From IMG/VR virus record IMGVR_UViG_3300031240_000002, positions 23,738 through 87,737 of that record: a stretch of 64,000 bases of DNA, one strand, 5' to 3'. Each line of letters begins with the position of its first letter. The first letter of the stretch is position 1. Source of the DNA: a virus. Below are positions 49,210-57,941 of this stretch, piece after piece. Position numbers and translations under genes: made by a program. Below the pieces are notes generated by a model. It was given only the letters and a program-made list of their open reading frames with translations. It did not search any database and was not told the DNA's origin.

Positions 49210-49778
49210 CCGGACTCGTGTTGGTGTCGGGGCTCACGCGCTCGGGGTCGTCGCTGACCATGCAGATGCTCGCTGCGGGCGGCTGGCCGGTGTTCGACCC
49301 GAAGATCTCGCTCTATCCCGCGTTCGAGCATCCGATCAACCAGGGGCGCGGGCGTCTTCCGAAGGGAGCGACCGGGATCATGAAGTGGCTCGACCCGCAG
49401 GTATTCCACCCGCCGAACGCCATCCGCGGCTCCATCTTCCTCGCCCGAGACCCGAAGCAACAGGCGAAGTCCTTCGTGAAGTTCGGGCAGGCCGTCGGGC
49501 TCCCGATCGACGGCGCGAAGTGGCGCGTGATCGCGAAGTCGTTCGAGAAGGACGCTCCGCGCGCCTGCGCCGTGCTGGCGGCATGCGGACCGGTCCTGCG
49601 GCTCATGTTCGAGGACCTGATCGGCGACACCGGCGCTGCGCTCGACAGGATCGCCGAGTTCGTCGGTGAACCGCTCGACATCGACGCGGCGTTGAGGGAG
49701 AAGCGCCAACGCGAGACCGGCTCCGACGTGCTGCCGTACATGCTCGAAGAACGGCTAATCATGGAGTCACGCCCATGA
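49206..49778 (+). CDS. Sulfotransferase-family protein
   Basis: 190 residues; AAGGAGG precedes ATG 49206. Motif 'GLTRSGSS' (9-16) is the 5'-phosphosulfate loop, 'FLARDPKQQAKSF' (Arg81-Asp82-Pro83, Ser89) the 3'-phosphate site, and 'FEDLIGDTGAALDRIAEFVG' near 135-154 the usual C-terminal 'yEdL..dp...l.ri..Flg'. So PAPS-dependent transfer of sulfate is likely; the acceptor (sugar, peptide or lipid) is unknown. It is shorter than typical 250-300 residue enzymes. Confidence 0.75.
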   Translation: MTGLVLVSGLTRSGSSLTMQMLAAGGWPVFDPKISLYPAFEHPINQGRGRLPKGATGIMKWLDPQVFHPPNAIRGSIFLARDPKQQAKSFVKFGQAVGLPIDGAKWRVIAKSFEKDAPRACAVLAACGPVLRLMFEDLIGDTGAALDRIAEFVGEPLDIDAALREKRQRETGSDVLPYMLEERLIMESRP

Positions 49779-50047
49779 TCTCCCCCTGGGTCCTAGAGCT
49801 CGGCCACGCCCACCACCGCGCGTTCGTCTCTCCCATGATCGGAACCCGCGCCCCCTACCGACTGCAGATGATCCACCCCAACGGGGAGATGAGCGTCTTC
49901 GTTGGGCTGGCGACGATGGAGCGGGTGGTCGAGTCGCTCTGCACGCGCGTCGCTTCCTGCGGCGAACACGTCCCGACAGACGTGCGCGCCGAATGGGTGG
50001 CGCTGGCCCACAAGTACGACGAGCCCGACGTCCGCTACGTGCAGTAG
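49775..50047 (+). CDS. Hypothetical protein after the sulfotransferase
   Basis: 90 residues from ATG 49775 (ATGA overlap). 'LELGHAHHRAFVSPMIGTRA' is His-rich; 'LATMERVVESLCTRVASCGE' is helical. Unknown; co-expressed with the sulfotransferase. Confidence 0.55.
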   Translation: MISPWVLELGHAHHRAFVSPMIGTRAPYRLQMIHPNGEMSVFVGLATMERVVESLCTRVASCGEHVPTDVRAEWVALAHKYDEPDVRYVQ

Positions 50048-50051
50048 GCGG

Positions 50052-50699
50052 TCAGGTCTTCTTCCGCCGGAACCGATCGGCCTCGACGCACGTAGCGAAG
50101 TGCGAGAGGAACATCAGCGGGAAGCTCCCCCGCTCGGCGTAGAGGGCGACGCCATCGTGGTCGATCACGATGTTGCCGTCGGGGTGCTCCACCGTGTCGA
50201 GCGGGATGTTCTTCCCGTCCGCGCTCCTGAACCACTCGATCGGCGCCTCGCACCCCTTGCACTTGCCGGCGGCTCCCGCTGGGCGGGTCTTCGCGATCCA
50301 CTTGTCGACCTCGACGGTCTGCCGCACGCCGACGCACCTGCTGCTCCGATCGGGAGGATTCCGGGCGAAGGTCACGGCGCCGTCGGTCACCCCTAGAACC
50401 CAGAGGCGAAACCCCGTCTCGATGTGGATCCGAACGTCGCCGCGCTCCGGCTGGCGCTGCCGAGCGTCCACCAGCCGGGCGTGGGGCGGGCAGTAGTCGG
50501 TGGCGTCGTCCTTCTGGACGCGGCAGCCGGTGCAGAGCTTCGCGCTGCAGGTGGTCCGCTTCCCCTTGCGGGTGACCGGGTAGTCGCAGAGCGCCTCGAC
50601 CAGCTTCCCGCAGTTGGGCGTCATGCACTTCGAGCGGCGCTGGCGGCCGGTGCAGACCATCCCGGTGACCGTGGAGGTCTTCAGCGGGTAGCAGGCCAT
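50052..50699 (-). CDS. Zinc-finger protein
   Basis: 215 residues. Several Cys/His pairs: 'CMTPNCGKLVEALCDYPVT', 'TTCSAKLCTGCRVQKDDATD' plus YCPPH, and 'GKCKGCEAPIEWFRSADGKN' near the C-terminus. The last resembles a C-terminal zinc motif of phage proteins that bind nucleic acid. It ends 4 bases from the convergent plus-strand gene. Confidence 0.6.
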   Translation of the reverse strand: MACYPLKTSTVTGMVCTGRQRRSKCMTPNCGKLVEALCDYPVTRKGKRTTCSAKLCTGCRVQKDDATDYCPPHARLVDARQRQPERGDVRIHIETGFRLWVLGVTDGAVTFARNPPDRSSRCVGVRQTVEVDKWIAKTRPAGAAGKCKGCEAPIEWFRSADGKNIPLDTVEHPDGNIVIDHDGVALYAERGSFPLMFLSHFATCVEADRFRRKKT

Positions 50700-50902
50700 C
50701 AGACCGGCGCCTCCTCGTCCTCGAGTGTCGCGACCACCGTGAACTCGTCCTCGATCAGCTTCCGCGTCATCGTGAGGTGGCGGCCCCAGATCACCGCCAC
50801 CACGGTCGGTCCACCGCTGTCGAGCACCAGGATCGTGTGGCCGCCCAGCTGGCCCATCCGCCTGGTGGCGAGGACCCGGAGGACCGGGCGACCGTCAGCC
50901 AC
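50699..50902 (-). CDS. Small hypothetical protein
   Basis: 67 residues from GTG 50902. 'LRVLATRRMGQLGGHTILVL' and 'VIWGRHLTMTRKLIEDEFTV' are alternating beta strands. Unknown. Confidence 0.5.
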   Translation of the reverse strand: MADGRPVLRVLATRRMGQLGGHTILVLDSGGPTVVAVIWGRHLTMTRKLIEDEFTVVATLEDEEAPV

Positions 50903-51182
50903 GGTCGGCCTCGAACTTCCGGATCGCCTTCAGCGCCGCCTGCGCGTAGCGGAAGATGTCGTGGATCCGGGTGTACTCGCCGTCGGTCCTCGGCTTCTCG
51001 ATCCCCTGGTAGGCGCACGCCTCGGCCACCACCGCGTCTCGGATCGCGACCAGCAGGAGCGGGTCCTCCTCGCTGTCGGTCTCCGGGTTCCCGGGACAGC
51101 CGCGCGTGTGGCACCTGGCCGGTGCTGGGTCTCCCGGGCCGATCCACTTCCCGGAGGCGCAGAACTCGCAGCGCTCAGCCAC
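50895..51182 (-). CDS. Zinc-binding hypothetical protein
   Basis: 95 residues from GTG 51182. 'CEFCASGKWI' and 'CHTRGCPG' form a likely zinc site; then a helical 'IHDIFRYAQAALKAIRKFEA'. Overlaps the next gene by 8 bases. Confidence 0.55.
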   Translation of the reverse strand: MAERCEFCASGKWIGPGDPAPARCHTRGCPGNPETDSEEDPLLLVAIRDAVVAEACAYQGIEKPRTDGEYTRIHDIFRYAQAALKAIRKFEADRG

Positions 51183-51474
51183 GGCGAGCCTCGTCGAGGC
51201 GGGCGATCATGGCGGCCACTTCTTTCTGTCTATCCACTGCGTCAAGGCAGTCGTAAGGGTCGCTGGCGACGATTTCCCGCAGCAGTGCCTCCATCTCGGG
51301 CGCGGCGAGCACGATCTCCCGCGCGTAGTCGTCCATGAACTCGATATTCTGCCAGGGGTCGTCGACCCCGATCACCAGGACGCCGGCACCATCGACCACG
51401 CCGTTCCCCCCATGGACGTTGTCGCAGACGCTCCACGGGGGAGGATGGTCGCCCGGCGGGTGCTTGTCAGCCAC
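51175..51474 (-). CDS. Hypothetical protein
   Basis: 99 residues from GTG 51474. 'DDPWQNIEFMDDYAREIVLA' and 'DAVDRQKEVAAMIARLDEAR' are helical. No family recognised. Confidence 0.5.
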   Translation of the reverse strand: MADKHPPGDHPPPWSVCDNVHGGNGVVDGAGVLVIGVDDPWQNIEFMDDYAREIVLAAPEMEALLREIVASDPYDCLDAVDRQKEVAAMIARLDEARRG

Positions 51475-51748
51475 CGATCCCTCCCTCCACGCGCCGCCGC
51501 GCGTCCTGCCCGAAGCGGAACTCGATCGCCGCGAGGATCAGCTCCTCCGTCCCTGCGGCCATGGCGAAGGTCACCCCCACCCGGGGGATGTCGACCACCA
51601 CCTGGCCGGTCTCTGGAACGACGCCCCAGGTCGAGCGGACGAGGGGGAAGCCCGCGCGCAGCGCCAGCCAGCAGGCGTAGGCCCGGTCTCGGCGGGACAT
51701 CCGGTCGACGCCGGCGCGCTTCTCTGGATCGGGAGGGCTCGTGTCCAT
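51467..51748 (-). CDS. Hypothetical protein
   Basis: 93 residues. 'CWLALRAGFPLVRSTWGVVP' and 'VTFAMAAGTEELILAAIEFR' suggest alpha/beta structure. TAATG overlap with the upstream hydrolase-like gene. Confidence 0.5.
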   Translation of the reverse strand: MDTSPPDPEKRAGVDRMSRRDRAYACWLALRAGFPLVRSTWGVVPETGQVVVDIPRVGVTFAMAAGTEELILAAIEFRFGQDARRRVEGGIGG

Positions 51749-52089
51749 TACGGGTTGAGCCTCAGCCAGTCGGCGAACTGGCCGAAGAGGTCGAAGACCG
51801 GCAGGCCGCGCGCCTTCGCGTGCTCGCGTTCCGCCTTCGCCCCGACCGAATACTCCCAGCCCGAGACCATGAGCACGGCGTCGCAGCGTTCGAGGAGCGC
51901 CAGCGTCCCGAGCAGCCAGAACTCGTCGGTCAGCGTCCCGTCGAAGAACCGCGTCATCGTGTGGGGGATGAGCGGCATCGCCCCCGACTGGGCGACCTGG
52001 AAGCCCCGCAGCTCCGCCTCGCGGATGTTCTGTTCGACCGCCCAGGAATTCGGACCCCGGAACTTCCCCGCGATATAAACGATCTTCAT
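51748..52089 (-). CDS. DUF4406/nucleoside 2-deoxyribosyltransferase-like protein
   Basis: 113 residues. 'MKIVYIAGKFRGPNSWAVEQ' is the N-terminal glycine-rich strand, 'PLIPHTMTRFF' follows, and 'LLERCDAVLMVSGWEYSVGAKAEREHAKARGLPVF' is the 'D.v....gw..S.Ga..E...A...g.pv' signature. The glutamate in 'AKAERE' corresponds to the catalytic position. It may remodel nucleotides. ATG 52089 is 7 bases after CGCGTAGTATC. Confidence 0.75.
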   Translation of the reverse strand: MKIVYIAGKFRGPNSWAVEQNIREAELRGFQVAQSGAMPLIPHTMTRFFDGTLTDEFWLLGTLALLERCDAVLMVSGWEYSVGAKAEREHAKARGLPVFDLFGQFADWLRLNP

Positions 52090-52096
52090 CCCCGCC

Positions 52097-52107
52097 GATA
52101 CTACGCG
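52097..52107 (-). promoter_or_regulatory. Leaderless promoter motif CGCGTAGTATC, copy 9
   Basis: Exact 11-mer, 7 bases before ATG 52089. Confidence 0.65.
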
Positions 52108-52117
52108 GGGAGGGCGA

Positions 52118-52795
52118 CTACCCGGCGGGGGGCGGTTCTTTGCGCGCCCGGACCGCGGCGGCCTCGGCCTCGATGCGCTCGGCTTCCTTGGCGGCAGCCT
52201 CGTCCTTGGCCTTCTGCTCGGCTTCGGCCTTCGCCTTGTCGGCAGCCTCGCGCTCCGCCTCCTCGCGTACCAGGCGGTCCTGGCGTGCGTTGAGGGCGTC
52301 GATGAGCATGAGGGGGAAGAGCTGCATCGCCTGGTCGACGTCGGCCACCAGCGCCTCCGTCAGCTTGGCCAGCGGCCCGCGGGCGAGGACCACGGGCGAC
52401 GCCGGGCCCTCCGTGGCGAGCACCAGGGGGCCATGTTCCGCGAAGCCGGCCACCCGGGTCACCGACCCGTCTGTCGCGTCACCGGCGAAGGCGTAGGCCA
52501 CAACGGCGCGAACGCCGACGTGGGTCGTGACCGTCAGGACCTCTGAGAGCACCGGGGCGTCGATCGGCTGGACGGCGCGGCCCATCGGAAGGAACCCGGG
52601 GACGTGGCCGTGGGTCACCAACTCGACCCCCTGCTTCCCGGAGATGCTCTTGAGGGGCCCCTGCCAGTGCGGGTAGACGTCGTTCACGAACGCCTCGGCG
52701 AACGGCTTGCGCGCGAGCTCCGCGGCGCGAGCGGCAGCGCCGGCGACGGCCTCGGGGGTGCCTGCGGTTCTCTTCGCGAACTCGTCGAACGACAT
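52118..52795 (-). CDS. Hypothetical protein with charged coiled-coil tail
   Basis: 225 residues with a GAGGAG ribosome site. A compact N-terminal domain (VTHGHVPGFLPMGRAVQPID; VGVRAVVAYAFAGDATDGS) precedes an Ala/Glu/Lys coiled coil at about 175-215 (EREAADKAKAEAEQKAKDEA). Unknown; perhaps an assembly or scaffold-like role. Confidence 0.55.
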   Translation of the reverse strand: MSFDEFAKRTAGTPEAVAGAAARAAELARKPFAEAFVNDVYPHWQGPLKSISGKQGVELVTHGHVPGFLPMGRAVQPIDAPVLSEVLTVTTHVGVRAVVAYAFAGDATDGSVTRVAGFAEHGPLVLATEGPASPVVLARGPLAKLTEALVADVDQAMQLFPLMLIDALNARQDRLVREEAEREAADKAKAEAEQKAKDEAAAKEAERIEAEAAAVRARKEPPPAG

Positions 52796-52807
52796 GGGCG
52801 ATCTCCT

Positions 52808-53047
52808 CTACGGGTGTCCGACGTCGAGCATCTGCTGGCGTGCTTCGGGCGTCAACGGTTCCACGTCGGACGCCGGCACCAGCGTCACCCGATCGGTCCC
52901 GTCGACCTCGACCTCGGCCAACGTGGGCGCCCCGCCGGTCCGGCTCAGACGGCCGACGAGGTGAGCCCTCACCCTGACGCGGGCGGTCCCGAGAGAGACC
53001 AGGGCGCTCACCGGGGAGCGACGGATCTGGATCAGCGGGAGGCTCAC
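52808..53047 (-). CDS. Hypothetical protein
   Basis: 79 residues from GTG 53047 (GTGA). Beta-rich 'RVRVRAHLVGRLSRTGGAPT' and 'VEVDGTDRVTLVPASDVEPL'. Unknown. Confidence 0.5.
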   Translation of the reverse strand: MSLPLIQIRRSPVSALVSLGTARVRVRAHLVGRLSRTGGAPTLAEVEVDGTDRVTLVPASDVEPLTPEARQQMLDVGHP

Positions 53048-53172
53048 CGCTTGCCGCCGAGGTCCCGCTTGATGTTCTCGCGGGCCTTCCGGTTGCGCCG
53101 CCAGTCGTCGACCACCACCAGGACCACGACCACGAAGGCGGAGCCAGCGAGGAAGGCGTAGAGGTAGCCCAT
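53044..53172 (-). CDS. Small single-span membrane protein
   Basis: 42 residues: 'YLYAFLAGSAFVVVVVLVVV' is a transmembrane helix with a basic tail (WRRNRKARENIKR). It directly follows a lipoprotein gene, so it may be a spanin-type or anchor component, but this is speculative. Confidence 0.5.
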   Translation of the reverse strand: MGYLYAFLAGSAFVVVVLVVVDDWRRNRKARENIKRDLGGKR

Positions 53173-53177
53173 GGGGC

Positions 53178-53528
53178 TCACCGGCCGTGCGGGTGGGGAG
53201 CGCCGGTCTGCGGCGCCGTGCCGAGGAGCGCCGGGTCGCAGCTATCCATTGCCGCGCAGCTGGGCGCGGCGGCGACGCAGTCGGAGAACCGCTGGTCGTT
53301 CACGCTCAGGCAGATGCCCAGGAAGCCCCCCTGACTGGCGCATCCGAGCTGCGCGCGGTGGTTGGTCGCCGCAGTGCAATTGACCGGTCCCGGTGGCGGA
53401 GCGGCATCACTGGCGTCGGGCGGATTCACCACCGGCGGCATGGGGGGCTTCGGGCACCCGGTGAGGTGGGCCCCGAGGGCGACCGTCAGGACGATCGCCG
53501 CCAGGGCATGCTGCCAGCGCCGGTCCAT
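53178..53528 (-). CDS. Lipoprotein
   Basis: 116 residues from ATG 53528 (TGATG overlap). Signal 'HALAAIVLTVALGAHLTGC' with a lipobox (HLTGC), then Pro-rich 'PKPPMPPVVNPPDASDAAPP' and six further Cys. Exported; role unknown. Confidence 0.65.
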   Translation of the reverse strand: MDRRWQHALAAIVLTVALGAHLTGCPKPPMPPVVNPPDASDAAPPPGPVNCTAATNHRAQLGCASQGGFLGICLSVNDQRFSDCVAAAPSCAAMDSCDPALLGTAPQTGAPHPHGR

Positions 53529-54817
53529 CAGGTCGCCGTCGGCGGGTCGGTGGGCGGTTGCTGTTCCGGTTGCTCCGCCGGGCGCCGCGGGCGCAGGAGC
53601 ACGTCGCAGATCTCGCTCACTCCCTGGACGAACTCGCCCAGCCACTTGGCCGAGAACGTCACCACGGAGCCCTTGCCGCTCAACAGGAGGCGCAGCTGGA
53701 CGTGCGCATCGGTCGGGTCTTCGTCCGGTGCCGACAGGATGGTCACGCCGAGCTCGTCGCCCGCGTCGTTGACCGCCGTGACCGACCCGACACCGGCCTT
53801 CTCGTTGACGTTCTTTGTCACCGTGAGCGCGTGGTCCTCGTCAGTGCCCGTCCCCTCGCGGAGGCGGTGCTCCTTCTCGCGCCGCGCCTGCTGGGCGGCA
53901 GCCGCGGTGGCGGGGTTCGAGCTCGACGCCGGGTTGGTGACCTGGTTCAGGTCCGCCTCGAGCGTCGCGAGGTCGAACTTGCTGGGGGCCTCCCCCGAGG
54001 AACACCAGTCGTCCGAGAGACAGGCGTAGCTCTCATCGCAGTAGGCGTTCCAGAACGCCCACGACATCTTGTAGACCTCGCCCCAGCTGATGAAGTAGAC
54101 CCAGTTCTGGTCGTAGCCGAGCACCCAGACGGCGTGCCCGCCCCAGCTTCCGGGCTCAAGGCTTCCCTCGTCGCCGCCGGCTGGGATCGTCCAGGTGGTC
54201 CCCTGGTTCTCGGCGAATGCCGGGAGGGCGAGGCCGATGTAGCACCCGCCGAAGAGAAAGACCGACTGCTGGACGTGGGTGCGGTCCTTCGGCTCGAGCG
54301 CGACGAACGCGCGGATCTTCCGCCCGGCCATGCCGGTTTTGCGCCAGTAGTTCAGGACGTCGAGCTCGACGCCCCCTTGGTCGGTGCTCGGGTCGGCCGG
54401 GTTGTAGCCCGTCGATCCCGAGTAGAAGGCGACGACATCGGCGTCGGTGACCGTGAACTCGGACCCGTTGTTCGCGGTCCAGTCCTGCTCGGCGTGGCCG
54501 ACGGCGGCGCCGGTACAGTCGCCGAGCTCGTCGTTCTTCATCATCCCCCAGCGCGGGGTGGCAGCCTTGGTCCAGTCGACCGAGACCGGCGGCGGCGGCA
54601 GCGAGGTCGGCAGGTAGCGCCGCAGCATGAGCGTGCGCGGGTCATGCCGGACCGGCTTCTTCCCCATGCAGCGGCGCCGCGCCGGCGGCGGGAAAGTCGG
54701 CGTCCCGTCGTTGCCCGGCGGCGGATCGGACGGCACCGGCGGATCGGTGATCTGCGGCATGTCACCCCCGATCGGCTCGATCGGTCCGGACCCTTCCGTC
54801 TGTTCCTCGGTGCTCAT
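53528..54817 (-). CDS. Papain-like (C1-type) protein, catalytic Asn replaced
   Basis: 429 residues from ATG 54817 after AAGGAG. 'LGDCTGAAVGHAEQDW' (Cys101), 'SWGGHAVWVLGYDQ' (His228) and 'YFISWGEVYKMSWAFW' follow papain order, but the third residue is Ile243 before SWG instead of Asn (NSWG). Pro-rich N-terminus, no signal peptide. Could be a peptidase or a non-catalytic relative. Located in a lipoprotein cluster. Confidence 0.65.
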   Translation of the reverse strand: MSTEEQTEGSGPIEPIGGDMPQITDPPVPSDPPPGNDGTPTFPPPARRRCMGKKPVRHDPRTLMLRRYLPTSLPPPPVSVDWTKAATPRWGMMKNDELGDCTGAAVGHAEQDWTANNGSEFTVTDADVVAFYSGSTGYNPADPSTDQGGVELDVLNYWRKTGMAGRKIRAFVALEPKDRTHVQQSVFLFGGCYIGLALPAFAENQGTTWTIPAGGDEGSLEPGSWGGHAVWVLGYDQNWVYFISWGEVYKMSWAFWNAYCDESYACLSDDWCSSGEAPSKFDLATLEADLNQVTNPASSSNPATAAAAQQARREKEHRLREGTGTDEDHALTVTKNVNEKAGVGSVTAVNDAGDELGVTILSAPDEDPTDAHVQLRLLLSGKGSVVTFSAKWLGEFVQGVSEICDVLLRPRRPAEQPEQQPPTDPPTAT

Positions 54818-55020
54818 CGATTCGTCTCCTTGCTGATCAACTCGACACCGCACGAGACGGCATCCAACGCCCACTCTTTCTTGCCGTCCAGTAGGTCGGC
54901 GGCAGCAGTCGCCACGATCGCGTTCGTCACGCGAATGGTCGCTCGACCAGCGCTGACGACGTGCGGCGCCGCCATCAGGGCAAGCGCCGCGAGAGCGAAC
55001 GAAGCGTAGAGGCGGGTCAC
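54814..55020 (-). CDS. Exported small protein
   Basis: 68 residues from GTG 55020 (GTGA). Signal peptide 'LYASFALAALALMAAPHVVSAG' with cleavage after VSA; the mature part 'RATIRVTNAIVATAAADLLD' ends with a Cys. Unknown. Confidence 0.6.
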   Translation of the reverse strand: MTRLYASFALAALALMAAPHVVSAGRATIRVTNAIVATAAADLLDGKKEWALDAVSCGVELISKETNR

Positions 55021-55670
55021 CTCGAGGCGACCCACCGAAGCTGGCCGTCGACCTTGCGCTGGCAGAGACAGCCGCTCGGAGGCGCGAGGCTGTTCGCGCT
55101 CCCGCAGACGACATCGCAGGACGCCAAGGTCGGATTCGCCGGGGAGGCCGAGTGCTTCTCCCCCGGCGCGACACCCGCTGCAGGCGGGGCCGACGCGCTT
55201 CCCTCACGAGGATCAACGGCAAGAGCGGCTCGTTCGTCCGCAGCATCCCCGCTCGCGCGGGCAACGCCTCCCCCCTCGGCTTTGGAAATCTTTTCGAGCG
55301 TCGGGCAGCGCAGCGAGACCGGCCCGCGCGCCTCGGCCGCCTTCATCTCCTTCGCGTGCCCGACCTTGAACTTCGTCGCCGCGGCGCCGATGGTCCCGCC
55401 CTGGGTCTCGAAGTAGTTCACGAGGCAGGGGATCCCGCCCCCGACGTCGTTGGCCAGCATCGCCAGGAGGTCGGTCTCCCCCGCAAGGTTGCCGTCCACG
55501 ATCTCGACGAGGTCGCCGAAGACCTCCGTCGCCGCAGCCCAGGTGACGTCCGAGGCACCGCACGATTTCAGCGCGGGCCAGATGTCCCCGGGGAACTTGC
55601 CGGCGCAGCCTGGCGCAGCGAGCGAGACGGTCAGTAGGGCGAACAGGGCGGGCATCAATAGGCGTTTCAT
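55017..55670 (-). CDS. Lipoprotein
   Basis: 217 residues from ATG 55670 with GGAGGATC upstream. Signal '[19 protein letters not shown]' (lipobox APGC), mature part with '[20 protein letters not shown]' and a Cys-rich C-terminus ([20 protein letters not shown]). Unknown; may act at the cell surface. Confidence 0.65.
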   Translation of the reverse strand: MKRLLMPALFALLTVSLAAPGCAGKFPGDIWPALKSCGASDVTWAAATEVFGDLVEIVDGNLAGETDLLAMLANDVGGGIPCLVNYFETQGGTIGAAATKFKVGHAKEMKAAEARGPVSLRCPTLEKISKAEGGGVARASGDAADERAALAVDPREGSASAPPAAGVAPGEKHSASPANPTLASCDVVCGSANSLAPPSGCLCQRKVDGQLRWVASR

Positions 55671-55879
55671 CGAGATCCTCCATCGGGCTTCTTGGCCATC
55701 TGAGACGGGTTGTCCCCGTTGTCGTTCGGGAACGGCGCGCACGAGGGGTTCTGATTCGACGCGCACTCGCAGCTGTTCGGGTCCTGACAGGGCTTCTGGA
55801 TGAACGAGCAGCCCCCGAGCGCCATCGCGAGCAGCACCCCCAGCGTTGCCAGGTAGGCCAGCGGGTGGTTGCGCTCCAT
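55667..55879 (-). CDS. Small lipoprotein
   Basis: 70 residues. '[20 protein letters not shown]' holds a lipobox (LGGC). The mature part is Cys/Asn-rich ([17 protein letters not shown]). Could be a superinfection-exclusion or o-spanin-type lipoprotein. Confidence 0.6.
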   Translation of the reverse strand: MERNHPLAYLATLGVLLAMALGGCSFIQKPCQDPNSCECASNQNPSCAPFPNDNGDNPSQMAKKPDGGSR

Positions 55880-55926
55880 GACGGCGAGGATAGGCGCGGC
55901 CGCAGGCGGTACGCAAGGGGAGAGCG

Positions 55927-57834
55927 TCAGCCGATGGCCGAGGCCAGCGGGGATTCGTCGTCGTGGTCGATGAACTCGACGTCCTCCGCGATCTTCTTCG
56001 CCGCCCGGTTCCGACCGGCCCCGGTCTCGATCTGCCTCACGCGCTCCCGCGTTAGATTAACCAGCGCACCGACCTCTTCGAGCGTATGCCCGCCGCGATC
56101 TGCGACATCGTTCGAGCAGGTCTCCTTCATCTCCCAGACCTCGAGATGGGGAAAGTTCAGCTTGATCGCCCCGGTTTCCTCGTTCACGTCGAGGAAGAGG
56201 TGCGCCTTGCACCGAACCCAGGGGCAGGGACGCCCGGGGTCAGCCTGGCATTCCCCTCGGGTTAGCGGCATCTCAAGATCTTCGGGCACCTCGAGCAGCT
56301 CTCCCGCCCGCCGCTCCTTGACCGTCAGGCGGTACGGCGACTTCATCGTGCGCGATCGGTGCCGGTCCTTGATGTCGGATACCTTCACCAAGCGCTCCGG
56401 CTCGGGCTCCGGTGGCGGGGGAGGTGGCGGGGGCGGCTCCGGCTGGCCCGGGACCATTTCGGCGATCGCGTCCAGGTCCGCTGGGTCCCAGGTGGGCCGC
56501 TCGATCTCCGGCGCGATCGGCGCCTCCACAATCGGCAGCGGCGCGCGCGGCGGCGGCGCGGCCGACAGCCCGAGACGCACGCACGCGGCGGCGATGTCCT
56601 GCAAGCGCGCGGCGGCGATGTCGCTCTCGTCGAGCGGGCAGGTGGTGACCCGGTGGCCAGGTTGACCGCAACGCCGGCAGCGCCCGCGTCCGCGCCCAAC
56701 CCCGGTGCTCCTGGACGGGCGGGGTTGGGCAACGGCGGGCGGTGCTTCTTCAGCGATCTCGGGCTCTTCGCGGTGCTCCTGGGTAACGGTGGGCGGCTTT
56801 GGGGAAAAGTCCGCCGCTCTCTTCCCGTCGAAGCGGTGTCGCCGGCCGTCGTGATCGGTGGCGCCGCAGACCCTGCATGGACGCCGCGCGGGCGGGAGCG
56901 ACTGTTCCTCTTTTTCGACCCCGATCGCGGCCGGCGGGCGCAGCGATGGCAGCACCGGCGCTGGCGTTGGGCGCCTCTCCTCCGCCGCACGCAGCTCCGT
57001 GGTCGCCCACTCCATCAGCTGGTAGACGTCGAAGCGCTTGATCTGCAGGTCCCCGGCGATCGCCCCTGGGTCGTAGCCCTGCGCGACCAGCAGCGCGACG
57101 GAGCGGGCGCGCGGAGCGAGCGCGGGAAAGTACACGGCCAGGCGTCGGAATTCGGCGATGCGCGCCTCGTGCGCCGGGTTGGGCTCGGCTGGCGGAATGG
57201 TTTCGGAATATTTTTCCGCTGTTTTGACCACCTCACCGTCGGCGGCGGCGTCCGGAATAATCGCGACAGAGGGGCAGGTCCGCCGATCGTGCCCGAGCTC
57301 GCCGCAGACCTTGCAGCGCCTGGGGCCGCGCTTCCGCGCAGTATCAGAGCCGTGAACCTCTGGGCGAAGGTCCGGCTCTGTCGCGGGTGCAAGACTGCGC
57401 CCCTCGACGTCTTCGGCGACGCCCCCTGCTGCCTCCACCTCCCGCCCTGCTGGGTCGCCTTCTGCTGGGGCTGCGGGCGGATCTGGTGGCGCGGGAGGTG
57501 CGCTCGGGACCTCTGTGACGACATGGGGCTCGTCCGGGAGCGGCGCCTCGTCCAGCACCGGCCCCAGATCGCTCTCACCCGGCGGGCCTGATTTATTACC
57601 AGCAGCTGGTCGTAATTGCGCGGAGCGGCGCGGGCGGGCGGGAGACCGGGGCGGCTTCACATATACCTTTGCCCGCCTTTTCGCCCGATTCTTATATGTG
57701 CGCCGACCGCGAGGAGCCCTCGCCGGTGGCTTCGGTTTCTTCGCCTTCGGCTTGGCGCGCTGGCGCCGCTCGCCGAATACCGCGTTCAGCGCGGCCCGGA
57801 TCTGCTCGGCGATCGAAGGAGGCTTCTTCGCCAT
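55927..57834 (-). CDS. Zinc-knuckle protein with C-terminal sigma-70 region-4 domain
   Basis: 635 residues. Basic N-terminus (about 20-75). Zinc knuckles at 174-187 ([14 protein letters not shown]), 320-333 ([18 protein letters not shown] variant) and 386-399 ([14 protein letters not shown]). An HTH-like segment at 241-283. At 535-617 '[19 protein letters not shown]', 'IKLNFPHLE' and '[20 protein letters not shown]' form a sigma-70 region-4-type DNA-binding domain as seen in Myxococcota sigma-like proteins. Likely a transcription factor. TAGGAT lies nine bases before ATG 57834. Confidence 0.8.
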   Translation of the reverse strand: MAKKPPSIAEQIRAALNAVFGERRQRAKPKAKKPKPPARAPRGRRTYKNRAKRRAKVYVKPPRSPARPRRSAQLRPAAGNKSGPPGESDLGPVLDEAPLPDEPHVVTEVPSAPPAPPDPPAAPAEGDPAGREVEAAGGVAEDVEGRSLAPATEPDLRPEVHGSDTARKRGPRRCKVCGELGHDRRTCPSVAIIPDAAADGEVVKTAEKYSETIPPAEPNPAHEARIAEFRRLAVYFPALAPRARSVALLVAQGYDPGAIAGDLQIKRFDVYQLMEWATTELRAAEERRPTPAPVLPSLRPPAAIGVEKEEQSLPPARRPCRVCGATDHDGRRHRFDGKRAADFSPKPPTVTQEHREEPEIAEEAPPAVAQPRPSRSTGVGRGRGRCRRCGQPGHRVTTCPLDESDIAAARLQDIAAACVRLGLSAAPPPRAPLPIVEAPIAPEIERPTWDPADLDAIAEMVPGQPEPPPPPPPPPEPEPERLVKVSDIKDRHRSRTMKSPYRLTVKERRAGELLEVPEDLEMPLTRGECQADPGRPCPWVRCKAHLFLDVNEETGAIKLNFPHLEVWEMKETCSNDVADRGGHTLEEVGALVNLTRERVRQIETGAGRNRAAKKIAEDVEFIDHDDESPLASAIG

Positions 57835-57941
57835 GGCTGGATCATCCTACGTGAACGGGCGGCGGTCGTGACAGACAGATCGCGTCCCGGCCGGGCGGCC
57901 TCTCCCCTCGCGCGCCCAGCCGGGACCCTGGTTGGGGTGGT

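Noticed and set aside
51241-51246. Another CGTCAA (TTGACG on the minus strand) as a promoter
   Set aside because: It lies inside a coding region without a matching flank, leader or suitably placed -10.
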